Position numbers and translations under genes: made by a program
NCBI GenBank assembly: GCA_002308515.1
Contig: DBVN01000050.1
Coordinates: 1-5,209, forward strand
Reading direction: 5' to 3'
Length of the DNA stretch: 5,209 bases
Origin: Verrucomicrobia bacterium UBA1263
GTDB lineage: Bacteria > Verrucomicrobiota > Verrucomicrobiia > Limisphaerales > UBA1412
Shown here: positions 5,058-5,209 of the stretch, piece after piece
Layout: the number at the start of each line of letters is the position of its first letter
Numbering within the stretch: position 1 is the stretch's first letter
Notes under the pieces: generated by a model
Databases searched by the model: none
Told to the model about the DNA's origin: nothing
The model's input: only the letters and a program-made list of their open reading frames with translations

Positions 5058-5209
5058 ATGGAAGCACAATTCACTACATTAGGCGCATTGATCGGTCTTG
5101 CCATAGCAATTGTCCTGATCATCAAGAAAGTACAACCGGCATACAGCCTGATCCTGGGCGCACTCATCGGAGGCCTGATCGGCGGCGGCGGTCTTAGCAC
5201 GACAGTAAG
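5058..5209 (+). CDS. GntP-family gluconate/glycerate-type permease, N-terminal part (runs off window)
   Basis: Fifty codons are visible, beginning MEAQFTTLGALIGLAIAIVL (1-20) and continuing through the typical IIKKVQPAYSLILGALIGGL (21-40). The first membrane helix is about residues 7-22. It is followed by the Lys-Lys loop and Pro-Ala-Tyr that mark GntP transporters, then a glycine-rich second helix (about 30-46). GntP proteins are inner-membrane symporters of about 430-450 residues for gluconate and related sugar acids, so roughly 90% of the gene lies beyond the window. The ATG is supported by AAAGGAG 6 bases upstream. Placement after a glycerate kinase and near a CdaR gene suggests uptake of glycerate, a sugar acid or a diacid-derived compound. 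The exact substrate cannot be read from this fragment. Confidence 0.88.
   Translation, partial: MEAQFTTLGALIGLAIAIVLIIKKVQPAYSLILGALIGGLIGGGGLSTTV

Overview
The window looks like a chromosomal segment of a Gram-positive anaerobe, most likely a clostridium of the Lachnospiraceae type. This rests on strong AGGAG-type ribosome binding sites, sigma-A-like promoters, a classic hairpin plus T-run terminator, and the gene set CdaR regulator, glycerate kinase, GntP permease, which is common in that group. The taxonomic placement is inference. No rRNA, tRNA, CRISPR array or intact transposase is visible.

Left part (1-460). The window opens inside the last 59 codons of an unrecognised gene (stop at 178-180). 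A 280-base non-coding stretch follows. It carries a tandem TTTGGGACA repeat, a two-part hairpin with a possible alternative fold, and a near-consensus promoter with an extended -10 box (362-390), which drives the next gene.

ATPase gene (461-1888). This is a complete 475-residue single-protein ATPase of the archaeal-type/DUF234 class. It has an N-terminal P-loop domain, a middle winged-helix-like region, and a C-terminal PD-(D/E)XK nuclease-like fold whose acidic and lysine residues all appear to be present. It stands alone, without a partner gene.

Gap (1889-2408). About 520 bases without a gene I can support. It holds repeated TACTAC/TACTACGA words, a TGCCAC tandem repeat, small hairpins and, at the right end, a candidate promoter with an overlapping inverted repeat for the regulator gene. 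Together with the repeats at 270-289 this makes the ATPase region look like an accessory insertion next to a metabolic locus.

Glycerate module (2409-5209). A CdaR-family regulator (sugar-diacid recognition domain plus C-terminal helix-turn-helix) ends in a strong terminator. A separate transcription unit then starts, encoding glycerate 2-kinase and, after 83 bases, the N-terminus of a GntP-family permease that runs off the window. The likely logic is that the permease imports a sugar acid or glycerate, the kinase makes 2-phosphoglycerate for lower glycolysis, and the CdaR protein senses the substrate and switches the kinase-permease unit. A 9-bp direct repeat with 22-bp period just upstream of the kinase is the best candidate for its binding site.
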